Source: Flavobacterium cellulosilyticum
GTDB lineage: Bacteria > Bacteroidota > Bacteroidia > Flavobacteriales > Flavobacteriaceae
Assembly: GCF_004349355.1 (NCBI RefSeq)
Contig: NZ_SMFK01000001.1
Coordinates: 1 to 64,000 of the forward strand
Reading direction: 5' to 3'
Length of the DNA stretch: 64,000 nt
A program made the position numbers and the translations under genes. The notes beneath the pieces were generated by a model. It did no database searches, was not told the DNA's origin, and saw nothing but the letters and a program-made list of their open reading frames with translations. Shown here in pieces: positions 46,963 to 55,505 of this stretch (positions are counted from its first letter, which is position 1; the number at the start of each line of letters is the position of its first letter).

Positions 46963-47664
46963 TTATTTTTGGTGTAAACCACATTCTTTATGACTGGATT
47001 CCCACGACCATCTTCCTGCTCTAATATCTTCGCCAGGAAAAATAGCTCTCGTACAAGGCGCACATCCTATACTCACAAAACCTTGTTTGTGTAAGACATT
47101 TTGTGGCACATTATTGTCCTCAATGTATTTTTGAACCTCTTCTAAAGTCCATTTTAACAATGGATTGAATTTAATAATGTCAAAATGAGCATCGTATTCA
47201 AAGAAGGCCAAATCGTTTCTATTCTCTGATTGCTCGGCACGTAAACCTGTAATCCAAATCGAATTTCCTTTTAAAGCTTTCGTCAATGGAGCTACTTTTC
47301 GAATAAAACAACATTCTTTTCTGTTCTCAACCGATTCGTAAAAGCTGTTAGGACCTTTTGTTTCTAGTAATTTCTCTACTGAAGCTGTATCTGGAAAACA
47401 AACTTTAATTTCCTTTTTATACTTTTTTAATGTCTTGTGAAAAACATCATACGTCTCTTGAAATAATCTCCCTGTATCCAAAGTGAAAATGGTAATTGGC
47501 AAATTATTTTTGGCAATCAAGGCAGTAATCACTTGGTCTTCTTGACCGAATGAAGTCGAGAATACCACTTTTTCTTTGAATTCATTAGCCAAAAAAGACA
47601 AGGTTTCCTCAATCGAGAAATCCTTTGTTTTTTCTAATAATGTTTGAACTATCATTTTACTCAT
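46963..47664 (-). CDS. cysH: Phosphoadenylyl/adenylyl-sulfate reductase, iron-sulfur type
   Basis: This 233-residue thioredoxin-dependent reductase has paired cysteines C118 C119 and C201, C204 for a 4Fe-4S cluster, and the catalytic KECGLH cysteine at 228. The cluster is typical of enzymes that act on APS. With no cysC in the window, direct APS reduction is likely. It is the first gene of the sulfate-assimilation operon. Confidence 0.94.
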   Translation of the reverse strand: MSKMIVQTLLEKTKDFSIEETLSFLANEFKEKVVFSTSFGQEDQVITALIAKNNLPITIFTLDTGRLFQETYDVFHKTLKKYKKEIKVCFPDTASVEKLLETKGPNSFYESVENRKECCFIRKVAPLTKALKGNSIWITGLRAEQSENRNDLAFFEYDAHFDIIKFNPLLKWTLEEVQKYIEDNNVPQNVLHKQGFVSIGCAPCTRAIFPGEDIRAGRWSWESSHKECGLHQK

Positions 47665-47683
47665 TTGATTTTATTTTTTCATA

Positions 47684-47712
47684 AATCTATTACCCTATCG
47701 GTTTAGTAGATT
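47684..47712 (-). promoter_or_regulatory. Dyad operator at the cysH transcript start
   Basis: AATCTA (47684-47689) and TAGATT (47707-47712) are inverted around a 17-base centre in which further positions are symmetric (CTAnTAnnCnnnnnGnnTAnTAG). A related sequence lies at 48128-48153 before the sulfite exporter. It sits about 7 bases downstream of the -7 element, where a bound repressor would block elongation. An Rrf2 regulator gene is nearby (49065). Confidence 0.7.
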
Positions 47713-47718
47713 ACTTGG

Positions 47719-47747
47719 CAAAAGTACTACTTATTTCTATATATCAA
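47719..47747 (-). promoter_or_regulatory. Promoter of the cysH-D-N operon
   Basis: TACTTTTG lies at 47719-47726 and TTG at 47745-47747, with an 18-base spacer. The predicted start is near 47712, leaving a leader of about 48 bases. Confidence 0.82.
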
Positions 47748-48127
47748 AATAATATTTTGCCTTTTTACTAAAAATAGACAGTTTATTCATTAACACTCAA
47801 TTAAATTGTAATAAAAGGATGGCTTTTGTTTTCAATGTTTCAAATGAAACTTCTCATTTAACAAAGATAACTTTACGTCTCAAATAATTATTAATCTAGT
47901 CCGTTAAAAAATTAATAAAAAATAATAGAATAGTAGTTATATACTGATAAATCTTAAAAAGATATTTATACTTGAACTCGATTAGTGTTATTATTTAAAA
48001 AATAGCTAATTGTAGATTTACAATGACAAATACCCTATTATAAAAAGGTTTTAGGTTCTTTCGAAGTATATCATAAACCAACTATAAAATAACTTTATTT
48101 ACACATTTTTAAAATAAATTAATAAAT

Positions 48128-48153
48128 AGTCTATAAAGTCGATAGGATAATTG
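48128..48153 (+). promoter_or_regulatory. Operator-like site before the TauE/SafE gene
   Basis: AGTCTATAAAGTCGATAGGA (48128-48147) then TAATTG matches the minus-strand sequence of the cysH site (AATCTACTAAACCGATAGGG then TAATAG) at 18 of 26 aligned positions. Here it overlaps the -33 region of the exporter promoter. Confidence 0.65.
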
Positions 48154-48165
48154 TAAAATAGTTTT

Positions 48166-48173
48166 TACTTTTG
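48166..48173 (+). promoter_or_regulatory. -7 element of the TauE/SafE promoter
   Basis: TACTTTTG lies 15 bases before the ATG at 48189, giving an almost leaderless transcript. The TTG start codon sometimes read at 48171 is in fact part of this element. Confidence 0.75.
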
Positions 48174-48188
48174 AACAAAAAATTTCTA

Positions 48189-48971
48189 ATGGATTTTCAA
48201 ATAGGATTAGTAATTGCAGGTTTGGCTGTTGGTTTTGTAGTAGGTTTAACCGGTGTTGGTGGTGGTTCTTTAATGACCCCCATATTATTATGGTTCGGCA
48301 TTCCCCCAACAACGGCTGTAGGAACTGATTTGCTTTATGCGGCTTTTACCAAAATGGGTGGTGTTTTTGTACATCATAAAAAAAGCAACATCAATTGGAC
48401 CATCACGGGTTGGCTTTCTTTAGGAAGTGTCCCTGCTGCTTTATTAACTTTATGGATTCTTCACAGTATAAAAACTGATATTACTGCCTTAAATGCAATA
48501 ATAAAATACAGTTTAGGTTGGGCGTTACTTTTTACTTCCGTAGCTGTTTTGTTCAAAAAAAGACTATTAGTTTTTTCTCAAAAACATGCTGGTGATAAGT
48601 TTCATAATGAGAGTAAAACTCAAAATTTTTTAACTGTCCTTATTGGTGTAATGCTGGGTGCCACTGTAACCTTGACTTCAATAGGCGCGGGTGCTTTAGG
48701 TACTGTTACTTTGTTTTTTTTATATCCACTTTTACCAACTCCAAGATTAGTTGGAACTGAGATTGCACATGCAGTTCCGTTGACTCTAGTCGCAGGATTG
48801 GGTCATGCTACAATGGGGAATTTAGATTTAGGTCTGTTAGGACAATTATTAATAGGATCACTTCCTGGAATTATTATTGGAAGTATGTTGAGTGGTAAAG
48901 TACCCGATTTAATACTAAGAAATGCTATCGCAATAATGTTATTTTTCGTGGGCTATAAATTGGTTTTTTAA
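48189..48971 (+). CDS. TauE/SafE (TSUP) family sulfite exporter
   Basis: This 260-residue protein is almost entirely membrane-spanning, with about eight helices, and starts MDFQIGLVIAGLAVGFVVGLTGVGGGSLMTP. The GVGGGSLMTP motif and the second-half repeat TSIGAGALGTVTLFFLYP mark the TSUP family, whose members export sulfite or sulfoacetate. It faces the sulfate-assimilation operon across a 524-base gap and shares an operator-like motif with it. The start at 48189 is preferred to a TTG at 48171. Confidence 0.88.
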   Translation: MDFQIGLVIAGLAVGFVVGLTGVGGGSLMTPILLWFGIPPTTAVGTDLLYAAFTKMGGVFVHHKKSNINWTITGWLSLGSVPAALLTLWILHSIKTDITALNAIIKYSLGWALLFTSVAVLFKKRLLVFSQKHAGDKFHNESKTQNFLTVLIGVMLGATVTLTSIGAGALGTVTLFFLYPLLPTPRLVGTEIAHAVPLTLVAGLGHATMGNLDLGLLGQLLIGSLPGIIIGSMLSGKVPDLILRNAIAIMLFFVGYKLVF

Positions 48972-48995
48972 ATTATAGTATAATAGTAATTACTT

Positions 48996-49039
48996 AAAAA
49001 AATGCTCTTTCACTAATATTTATGAAAGAGCATTTTTTT
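48996..49039. terminator. Bidirectional terminator between the exporter and the Rrf2 gene
   Basis: Bases 48996-49012 pair with 49023-49039 (AAATGCTCTTTCA / TGAAAGAGCATTT core) with A and T runs at the ends. It separates convergent genes. Confidence 0.9.
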
Positions 49040-49064
49040 TGAGGGTATTTTAGATTCGAAATAA

Positions 49065-49475
49065 TCAAAAAACAATATCTGCAAGCGAATTATTTTCTAG
49101 TATTTTCAATGTATTGTCTCGTACTTCGGTCATTAATCGACGAACAGCGCAAGTAGCTTCATCGGTACAATCATCACATTTTTCATAAAAATTATGACTT
49201 GCACAGGGCAATAATGCAATTGGTCCTTCGAGGATACGATACACTTTTGCCATGTTGATATCCTTAGGTTCTTTGATTAAATAATAGCCACCACCTTTTC
49301 CTTTTTTGGCACCCAAAAAACCAGAATGACGCAAAAGCAATAAAATACTTTCTAAAAATTTAACCGATATGTTTTCACTTTTGGCAATATCAGCAATTGC
49401 GACTGGAGTTTGATCTTCTTGGCGTGCCAAAAAAGTCAATGCTTTTATTCCGTATTTTGTTTTTTTAGAGAGCAT
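49065..49475 (-). CDS. Rrf2 family transcriptional regulator with cysteine cluster
   Basis: This 136-residue regulator has the winged-helix opening KTKYGIKALTFLARQE and the recognition region AKSENISVKFLESIL. Five cysteines lie near residues 91-111 (LLPCASHNFYEKCDDCTDEATCAVR), a possible site for iron-sulfur binding. Rrf2 proteins such as CymR, IscR and NsrR govern sulfur, iron-sulfur and stress genes. Its place beside the exporter and cysH operon suggests that it binds the shared operator sites. This is inference. Confidence 0.87.
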   Translation of the reverse strand: MLSKKTKYGIKALTFLARQEDQTPVAIADIAKSENISVKFLESILLLLRHSGFLGAKKGKGGGYYLIKEPKDINMAKVYRILEGPIALLPCASHNFYEKCDDCTDEATCAVRRLMTEVRDNTLKILENNSLADIVF

Positions 49476-49690
49476 TTTTATAATATTAAAATAGAAACAA
49501 ACGAAATACAGTATTTGAAATCGCTTTCCAAATATCGTGAATTTTATTGAAAGAAAGTATTGTCAAAGATTGAAACTTTGACAATGATTATGAAAAATCA
49601 AAACAAAGATGAGAATTAATAATTTATCCCAGAATTCAACCTTGGTCGAGTAAATTATGATTAACTTTTAAATTGTCTAAACAATAAACA

Positions 49691-49720
49691 AATAGCCCAC
49701 GGCTGAAACCGTGGGCTATT
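49691..49720. terminator. Hairpin after metZ (AATAGCCCACGG)
   Basis: AATAGCCCACGG (49691-49702) pairs exactly with CCGTGGGCTATT (49709-49720). No T run follows, so it is a weaker candidate terminator or a dispersed repeat. Confidence 0.6.
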
Positions 49721-49744
49721 GAATGAATTAATAATTATAATTTT

Positions 49745-50917
49745 TTAAGCCAAAGCTTGTTCCAAATCGGCAATAACATCTTTCACGGTCTCCAAACCTA
49801 CTGATACACGTACCAAACCATCTGTAATACTCACTGCCAATCTTTCTTCGACAGATAATTTACTGTGAGTTGTAGAAGCTGGATGCGTTACGATTGTTCT
49901 TGTATCTCCTAAATTTGGCGATAGTGAACACAGTTTTATTTTATCTAAAAAGGCTCTTCCGGCTTCAATACCACCTTTTATTTCAAAAGCCACAATATTA
50001 CCTCCCGCCTTCATTTGCTTTTGGGCGATTTCATACTGTGGATGCGATTTCAAGAACGGATATTTTACTTTATTCACGCTAGGATGCTGTTCTAAAAACT
50101 CTGCAACTTTCAAAGCATTTTCACAATGTCTGTCTAAACGAATCGCCAAAGTTTCTAAACTTTTAGATAAAACCCAAGCATTAAACGGAGATAAAGAAGG
50201 ACCAGTCAATCGTGAAAACAAATATATTTTTTGAATCAATTCGATAGTTCCTACTGTTATTCCACCCAAAACTCTACCTTGACCGTCCATTAACTTTGTA
50301 GCAGAATGGACTACCAAATGCGCACCCCATTTTATAGGTTGCTGCAAATAAGGCGTTGCAAAACAGTTGTCAATGATCAAAATCAAATCGTGTTTTTTGG
50401 CAATGTCTCCAAGCAATTCCAAATCTATAATATCTACCGCTGGATTTGTTGGCGATTCTGCAAAAAGAATTTTGGTATTGGGTTTGATAAAACTTTCAAT
50501 TGTTTCGGGTTTATTTATATCAAAATACGAAGTTTCAATTCCCCATTTTGGAAAATAATTGATAAACAGGGAATGCGTTGCTCCAAATATACTGCTGGCC
50601 GAAACCACATGATCTCCTGAATTCAACAAAGCTGCTAAAGTAGAATATACCGCAGCCATTCCAGAAGCGAATGCAAATCCAGATTCAGCGCCTTCCATCT
50701 TGCACACTTTTTCTACAAACTCGTTGTTGTTTGGATTGCTGTAACGGCTATAAATATTTCTATCTTTCTCATCAGCAAACGAGGCACGCATATCTTCGGC
50801 ATCTTCAAATACAAAACTAGAAGTTAAGTATAATGGCACAGAATGCTCTAAATATTGTGTTCTTTCTAATTGGGTACGTATGGCTTCAGTTTCAAAACCA
50901 AATTCTTTTTCGTTCAT
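49745..50917 (-). CDS. metZ: O-succinyl/acetyl-homoserine sulfhydrylase or cystathionine gamma-synthase-like enzyme
   Basis: This 390-residue Cys/Met metabolism PLP enzyme has YSRYSNPNNNEFVEKVCKMEGAESGF, the GMAAV segment and the PLP lysine in VHSATKLMDGQGRVLGG near residue 200. The pattern NPAVDIIDLELL suits O-succinylhomoserine sulfhydrylase (MetZ). It would convert an activated homoserine with sulfide into homocysteine. Its paralogue metY lies at 55506-56789, so the two may differ in substrate. GTTTAAA repeats precede it. Confidence 0.85.
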   Translation of the reverse strand: MNEKEFGFETEAIRTQLERTQYLEHSVPLYLTSSFVFEDAEDMRASFADEKDRNIYSRYSNPNNNEFVEKVCKMEGAESGFAFASGMAAVYSTLAALLNSGDHVVSASSIFGATHSLFINYFPKWGIETSYFDINKPETIESFIKPNTKILFAESPTNPAVDIIDLELLGDIAKKHDLILIIDNCFATPYLQQPIKWGAHLVVHSATKLMDGQGRVLGGITVGTIELIQKIYLFSRLTGPSLSPFNAWVLSKSLETLAIRLDRHCENALKVAEFLEQHPSVNKVKYPFLKSHPQYEIAQKQMKAGGNIVAFEIKGGIEAGRAFLDKIKLCSLSPNLGDTRTIVTHPASTTHSKLSVEERLAVSITDGLVRVSVGLETVKDVIADLEQALA

Positions 50918-51007
50918 TCTGTTTTATTTAAAGTTTAAAGTTTAAAGTTTAAAATGGTCCAAAAACGACATTTCCACTCCAACTCTTTAAACGAATAATT
51001 TTAATTT

Positions 51008-51442
51008 TTATATCTTTTCTAACTGGCTTCCATTCAAAATCACTTTATAATGTATGGTGGCTGTGGGTTCCAATGTTTTAGAAACCGAGCAATATTTTTC
51101 GAAAGATAATTGTGCGGCTTTTGCGGCTTTGTCCTCTTTTATATTTCCTTCTAAGGTGAAAACTAAATAAATATCTTTGAACGGTTTTGCTTCTCCAACT
51201 TGTATACGCTCTCCTTCTACTTCTGCTTTGAAAGAAGTAATCTCCTGACGTTGTTTTTTCAAAATCGAAATCATATCAATAGCACTACAACCTGCAACAC
51301 CCATTAACACCAATTCCATTGGGCTTGGTCCCATATCATTACCTCCAAAATCGGGACGAGCATCTACATTTACTATGTGTCCACGATCGTTTTTTAATTC
51401 GAAGTGAAAGTTTTCGTTAACTCTGTTTAATGTTATTTTCAT
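51008..51442 (-). CDS. OsmC family protein
   Basis: This 144-residue protein has the OsmC/Ohr pattern with the first redox cysteine in MGVAGCSAIDMISIL (near residue 53) and a second near residue 124 in KYCSVSKTLEP. Some OsmC-like members are thiol peroxidases. It lies between metZ and the metX-thrA fusion on the same strand; no direct link to them is shown. Confidence 0.88.
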   Translation of the reverse strand: MKITLNRVNENFHFELKNDRGHIVNVDARPDFGGNDMGPSPMELVLMGVAGCSAIDMISILKKQRQEITSFKAEVEGERIQVGEAKPFKDIYLVFTLEGNIKEDKAAKAAQLSFEKYCSVSKTLEPTATIHYKVILNGSQLEKI

Positions 51443-51502
51443 AATTTTATTTTTTAAATCTGAATTACTTCGTCCGTTCGCTATCGCTCGGGTCTAAAAT
51501 CT

Positions 51503-54500
51503 TTATCCTTTGTCCGACAATCGCAATAAATCTCCAAAAACACCTCTGGCTGTTACTGCCGATCCTGCTCCTGCACCTTGAATCACAATTGGTCGGTCTC
51601 CATACGATTCTGTGTAAATTTCGAAGAAAGAATCTGATCCTTTCAATCCACCTAAAGCGGTATCCATTGGCACAGAAACTAATTTTACTTCCAGATTCCC
51701 TTTATCGTTTTGTAAATCTCCTGATAATTCACCAATGTATCGCAACACATGATTGGGTTCTTGATTAGCTTTAATCTTATCATAAATCGGGTCGAATTCT
51801 TTTAATTTTTGCAAGAATTCTGCAACGCTTCCTTCTCTTAAATGTTCTGGAATTAGGTTTTGAATATCGACTTCTTCAAACTCATTTTGCAAATCTAATT
51901 CTCTAGCTAATATCAATAACTTTCTACCTACATCGTTTCCACATAAATCTTCTCTTGGATCAGGTTCTGTATAACCATTATCAATTGCTTCTTTGAGTAT
52001 TTCACTAAATGGAACGTCTTTTGAAGAAAAATTATTGAATAAATAACTCAATGTACCTGAGAAAACGCCTTTTATTTTAGTGATATTTTCGCCCGAAAGG
52101 TGTAATAATTTTATAGTGTCAATTAATGGCAAACCTGCACCAACATTAGTTTCATACAAATAATTCTTTTGATTATCAGCCAATACTTTTCTTAAATCCT
52201 TGTAGAATTTATAACTCAATGTATTTGCCACTTTATTAGAAGAAATCAAATCGAAACTTCCTTCTGCCAATGGAATATAATTTTCTACAAACGCAGCACT
52301 CGCCGTATTATCAATCGCAATCAAATTCTCTAAGTGATTATCTTTGGCGAAAGCAATAACATCACTCATTTTGTAGGCAAAACCATTGGTTTGAATTTCG
52401 TTTTTCCAGTTTGGAGAAACTCCGTTTTTATTTAAAAGTAAATTCTTTGAATTCGCAATCGCAAAAACATTCAATTTAATATCCTTCCTTTTTTCAATTG
52501 CAGCTGCTGATTCTAATATTTGATTGATCAAAGTTCCGCCCACTAATCCGTGACCAAAAACTGCAATATTTATTTTCTTAGAAACTCCAAATATCTCTCC
52601 GTGAATTACATTCAATGCTTTGTGTAATTCTGATTTTTTTACCACCAAACTCACGTTTTTTCCAGTCACTGTATTGTTGAAAAGTATAGGTACAACCTTA
52701 TTCTTAATCAAAGCGGTGTACGGTTTATGAAAGGTACTTAAATCTTGACCTATAATCGAAATTACCGAAACATCATCCGTAATCGAAATTCTATTAACAT
52801 CTTTCGAATAGAAATCATTTTCGAATTCTTTCTCCAATTCAATCATTGCTTTTGTAGCTTGATTGGCATTCACTACTAATCCAATTCCTCTTTCTGAAGA
52901 ACCTTGCGAAATGATGCTTACGCTAATATTATTGTCTCCCATTACTCTAAAAATGCGTGCATCAACACCCGTTTTACCAAGTAATCCACGTCCTTCTAAA
53001 TTTACTAATGCCACATTTTCGAGTACAGAAAGTGTTTTAATTCCTACTGCATTCGATTTTGAAGTAATTAATGTCCCTTGATTTTCGTGGTTGAACGTAT
53101 TTAATATTCGTAATGGAATATTTTTTTCTATTAAAGGAATTATAGTTTTAGCATGCAAAATAGTTGCTCCAAAATTGGCTATTTCATTGGCTTCGTTAAA
53201 AGACAAACGGTCAATTTTCTTTGCGTCTGGAACGTATTCTGGATTTGCTGTATAAATCCCGTCCACGTGACTGTAGTTTTGCAATTCTTCAGCATCAACA
53301 TAATTAGCAATTAAAGAAGCGGTGTAATTGCTACCATTTCTACCTAAAGTTGTCGTCTCATTATTATTATTAGAACCGATAAAACCAGTAATAATATTTA
53401 CCTTATCCGCATTTTCTTTAAAATAATTGACGACATTTTTCTTTGAAATTTGCTCCAATGGTTGGGCGTCACCAAACTTAGAATCCGTTTTTAACAAAGT
53501 TCTTGAATCGGCAAAACGAGCATCTATCCCTTTTTCTTGCAACATTGCCGCTACTAATCTTGCTGAAACTAATTCACCCTGAGCTAAAACTTGGTCTTTT
53601 ATCTTTTCGCTATAATCGCCAATCAAACTAACCCCTTCAAAAAGTTTGTCTAACAAAGCAAACTCTTCCGATAAATCGACATTATAACCGTCTTGTTGAT
53701 AGCTTTTGAAACTTTCTAACAATGGTTTATAATTCCCATTTTTCGCAGCAATAGTCAATATATCTTCTAATTCATCTGTAGCATTTCCTCGGGCAGAAAC
53801 GATAATAGCTATGTTTTCGTCTTTGCTTTTCTTATCGATAATAATATCTAAAACCTTATTTAATCCTTCACCGTTAGCTAACGATTTTCCGCCAAATTTT
53901 AATATCTTCATTTTATTTTTTTTGTTTTTAAAAACAACATCCAACAAATTATTCAATTGATCGTATTCCATTAAAAAAGCATCATGACCGTGTTGCGAGT
54001 CGATTTCGCTATAAAAAACATTGTGCTTGAATTTTTTTATTTCGTGATACGTTTCTCTGTTTTCATTGGCCGTAAAGAACAAATCTGAATTGATTCCGAT
54101 GATATAAATATTGGCATCTATAGCCGAAATCATTTCTTCAAAAGACGCTTTTCCTCGAGTAATATCAATCGTTTTGAGCAATTGATTCATCATTTTATAA
54201 GCCGAAAGCTGAAAACGCTTTTGCAATTTCTCTCCATGATAATTCAACCAACTTTCCACCTGAAAAGATTCGAATTTTTCCGTTGAAGTTCTCTTGAATT
54301 TTTCTTTAAATGATTCGGGTGTTCGGTAGCACAACATCGCGTGAATCCGAGCATCTTCAATAGGTTTTGATGAATTGCAAAGTATTTTTTCTTGCAAATA
54401 GCAATTGGCAATCAGCCAATCAGTCGATTTCCAATCTGTAGCAATTGGGATGAAATTATGAGCTAATTTAGGTTCTAAAGCCATCATTTCCCAAGCAATT

Positions 54501-54889
54501 CCTCCACCAACAGAACCTCCAATAAGTGCGAAAATTTCCTTTATTTCTAAAACCCGAATACCTTCAACAAAAAGTCTTGCTACATCACGAGCGGTAAAAT
54601 CCAAGTAATTTTCAATATAAATGGTATCGAAACCATTTCCTGGAACATCAAAAGCTACTATGGTATATTTATTAGTATCTATTGTTTTCTTTTCGCCAAT
54701 AAGACTATTCCACCATCCATTTTCGCCAATTACTTGAGAATTTCCCGTTAAAGCGTGATTGACCATTACGATAGGAGCAGTATTCAAAGCTTGACCAAAA
54801 ACCTGATAACTTAGATTTATGGAACTAATAATTACTCCACTTTCAGTAGTGAAATTTTGTAATGTAATTGACGATGGTTTATTTTCCAA
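51503..54889 (-). CDS. metX-thrA: Homoserine O-acetyltransferase-like / aspartokinase / homoserine dehydrogenase fusion
   Basis: This 1128-residue frame joins three activities. Residues 1-326 are an alpha/beta hydrolase of the MetX type, with nucleophile S126 in GGSVGGG and probable D269 and H302 (HGHDAFL). Residues 327-1128 resemble ThrA: aspartokinase MKILKFGGKSLANGEG, ACT regions near 650-790, and homoserine dehydrogenase from about 795 (VAVFGHGLVGG ... GVFSGTLSYLFN, TEPDPREDLCGNDVGRK). Together they would take aspartate to homoserine and activate it by acetylation. The joint lies in an A8 run, so separate proteins are also possible (see findings). A SAM-I riboswitch precedes it. Confidence 0.9.
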   Translation of the reverse strand: MENKPSSITLQNFTTESGVIISSINLSYQVFGQALNTAPIVMVNHALTGNSQVIGENGWWNSLIGEKKTIDTNKYTIVAFDVPGNGFDTIYIENYLDFTARDVARLFVEGIRVLEIKEIFALIGGSVGGGIAWEMMALEPKLAHNFIPIATDWKSTDWLIANCYLQEKILCNSSKPIEDARIHAMLCYRTPESFKEKFKRTSTEKFESFQVESWLNYHGEKLQKRFQLSAYKMMNQLLKTIDITRGKASFEEMISAIDANIYIIGINSDLFFTANENRETYHEIKKFKHNVFYSEIDSQHGHDAFLMEYDQLNNLLDVVFKNKKNKMKILKFGGKSLANGEGLNKVLDIIIDKKSKDENIAIIVSARGNATDELEDILTIAAKNGNYKPLLESFKSYQQDGYNVDLSEEFALLDKLFEGVSLIGDYSEKIKDQVLAQGELVSARLVAAMLQEKGIDARFADSRTLLKTDSKFGDAQPLEQISKKNVVNYFKENADKVNIITGFIGSNNNNETTTLGRNGSNYTASLIANYVDAEELQNYSHVDGIYTANPEYVPDAKKIDRLSFNEANEIANFGATILHAKTIIPLIEKNIPLRILNTFNHENQGTLITSKSNAVGIKTLSVLENVALVNLEGRGLLGKTGVDARIFRVMGDNNISVSIISQGSSERGIGLVVNANQATKAMIELEKEFENDFYSKDVNRISITDDVSVISIIGQDLSTFHKPYTALIKNKVVPILFNNTVTGKNVSLVVKKSELHKALNVIHGEIFGVSKKINIAVFGHGLVGGTLINQILESAAAIEKRKDIKLNVFAIANSKNLLLNKNGVSPNWKNEIQTNGFAYKMSDVIAFAKDNHLENLIAIDNTASAAFVENYIPLAEGSFDLISSNKVANTLSYKFYKDLRKVLADNQKNYLYETNVGAGLPLIDTIKLLHLSGENITKIKGVFSGTLSYLFNNFSSKDVPFSEILKEAIDNGYTEPDPREDLCGNDVGRKLLILARELDLQNEFEEVDIQNLIPEHLREGSVAEFLQKLKEFDPIYDKIKANQEPNHVLRYIGELSGDLQNDKGNLEVKLVSVPMDTALGGLKGSDSFFEIYTESYGDRPIVIQGAGAGSAVTARGVFGDLLRLSDKG

Positions 54890-54960
54890 TTTTTAAATCT
54901 TTATGATTTTGTATGGAAATATTAGAAAGAAAACTAGAAGTAAACTAGAGAGGAGTTCAT

Positions 54961-55064
54961 GTGTTATCTTCTCCCATTTACGGGATAGAATGTAGCACCT
55001 TCTTCGTTTGCGAAGGGTTGCTAAGCTTTCAACGGGTCTATTCCCTCGAGCTTTCTTTATAACA
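54961..55064 (-). promoter_or_regulatory. SAM-I riboswitch upstream of metX-thrA
   Basis: The minus strand shows P1 TGTTAT (55064-55059), GAGGGAATAGACCCGTTGAA, CTTAGCAACCC, a CTTCG/CGAAG hairpin, GAAGGTGCTACATTCTATCC, a GGG/CCC hairpin, and GATAACA closing P1 (54967-54962). All conserved SAM-I blocks are in order. It should reduce production of O-acetylhomoserine when SAM is plentiful. No classical terminator follows, so the output may act on translation. Confidence 0.92.
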
Positions 55065-55155
55065 TTTCAATACGTTTGTGAACTTAAAGGCACAAATTAA
55101 CTACATTTTTTTTAAACAACCAAATTTAACTCATTTGGTTTGCTTCATTTTAATA

Positions 55156-55204
55156 AAACAATAACAATTAGAATCCAATTTCCAGAATCCAATTGTTATT
55201 GTTT
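55156..55204. terminator. Hairpin (AAACAATAACAATT) downstream of a small ORF
   Basis: Bases 55156-55169 pair exactly with 55191-55204. The loop carries a duplicated GAATCCAATT/GAATCC element. It lies 20 bases past the stop of the 67-codon frame at 55224. Confidence 0.6.
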
Positions 55205-55223
55205 AAAATATTTCTATTTCATC

Positions 55224-55427
55224 TTAAATGAAAAGAGCATTATTTTCTTCAGAATACATTTGAGACAACAATGAGTTCATTCCTTTTTTATTTATTGATG
55301 CTTTTTTTAAATCCATTTCAAATCTAGGATTTGTTAGTTCTGCACTATAGTCAGTTACTTTTGTTGGCCTCGTTTTTAGATTAGTAAAAAAAAGAAATTT
55401 GTTGGTGTAATATTTTAGTGTTTTCAT
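55224..55427 (-). CDS. Small hypothetical protein (67 residues)
   Basis: A 67-codon frame runs from MKTLKYYTNKFLFFTNLKTR to NNALFI. It stands alone on the minus strand, is followed closely by a hairpin and is preceded by A/T-rich sequence. Codon use looks ordinary for this genome. No family is recognised and no membrane segment is clear. It could be a genuine small protein gene or chance. Confidence 0.45.
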   Translation of the reverse strand: MKTLKYYTNKFLFFTNLKTRPTKVTDYSAELTNPRFEMDLKKASINKKGMNSLLSQMYSEENNALFI

Positions 55428-55505
55428 GATGTTTTATTTTTTAAATTTTTCATTTATTTTATTTAAAACATATTGAATTCAGTTGCCTCAAGTTCAATTA
55501 TGTTT

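Noticed and set aside
47664..47710. Leader peptide before cysH
   Set aside because: The only short frame is ATGAAAAAATAA (three codons), too short and without informative codons; no terminator follows.
47885..47990. Further copies of the cysH operator in the middle of the divergent gap
   Set aside because: AATCTAGTCCGTTAAAAAATTA and similar pieces match only the AATCTA arm and lack the CGATAGG core.
48171..48188. TTG start for the TauE/SafE gene
   Set aside because: These bases are the end of the -7 promoter element TACTTTTG, so they are unlikely to be translated.
49691..49720. AATAGCCCACGG hairpin as an operator for metZ
   Set aside because: It lies downstream of metZ, is fully complementary with a small loop, and is better read as a terminator or repeat.
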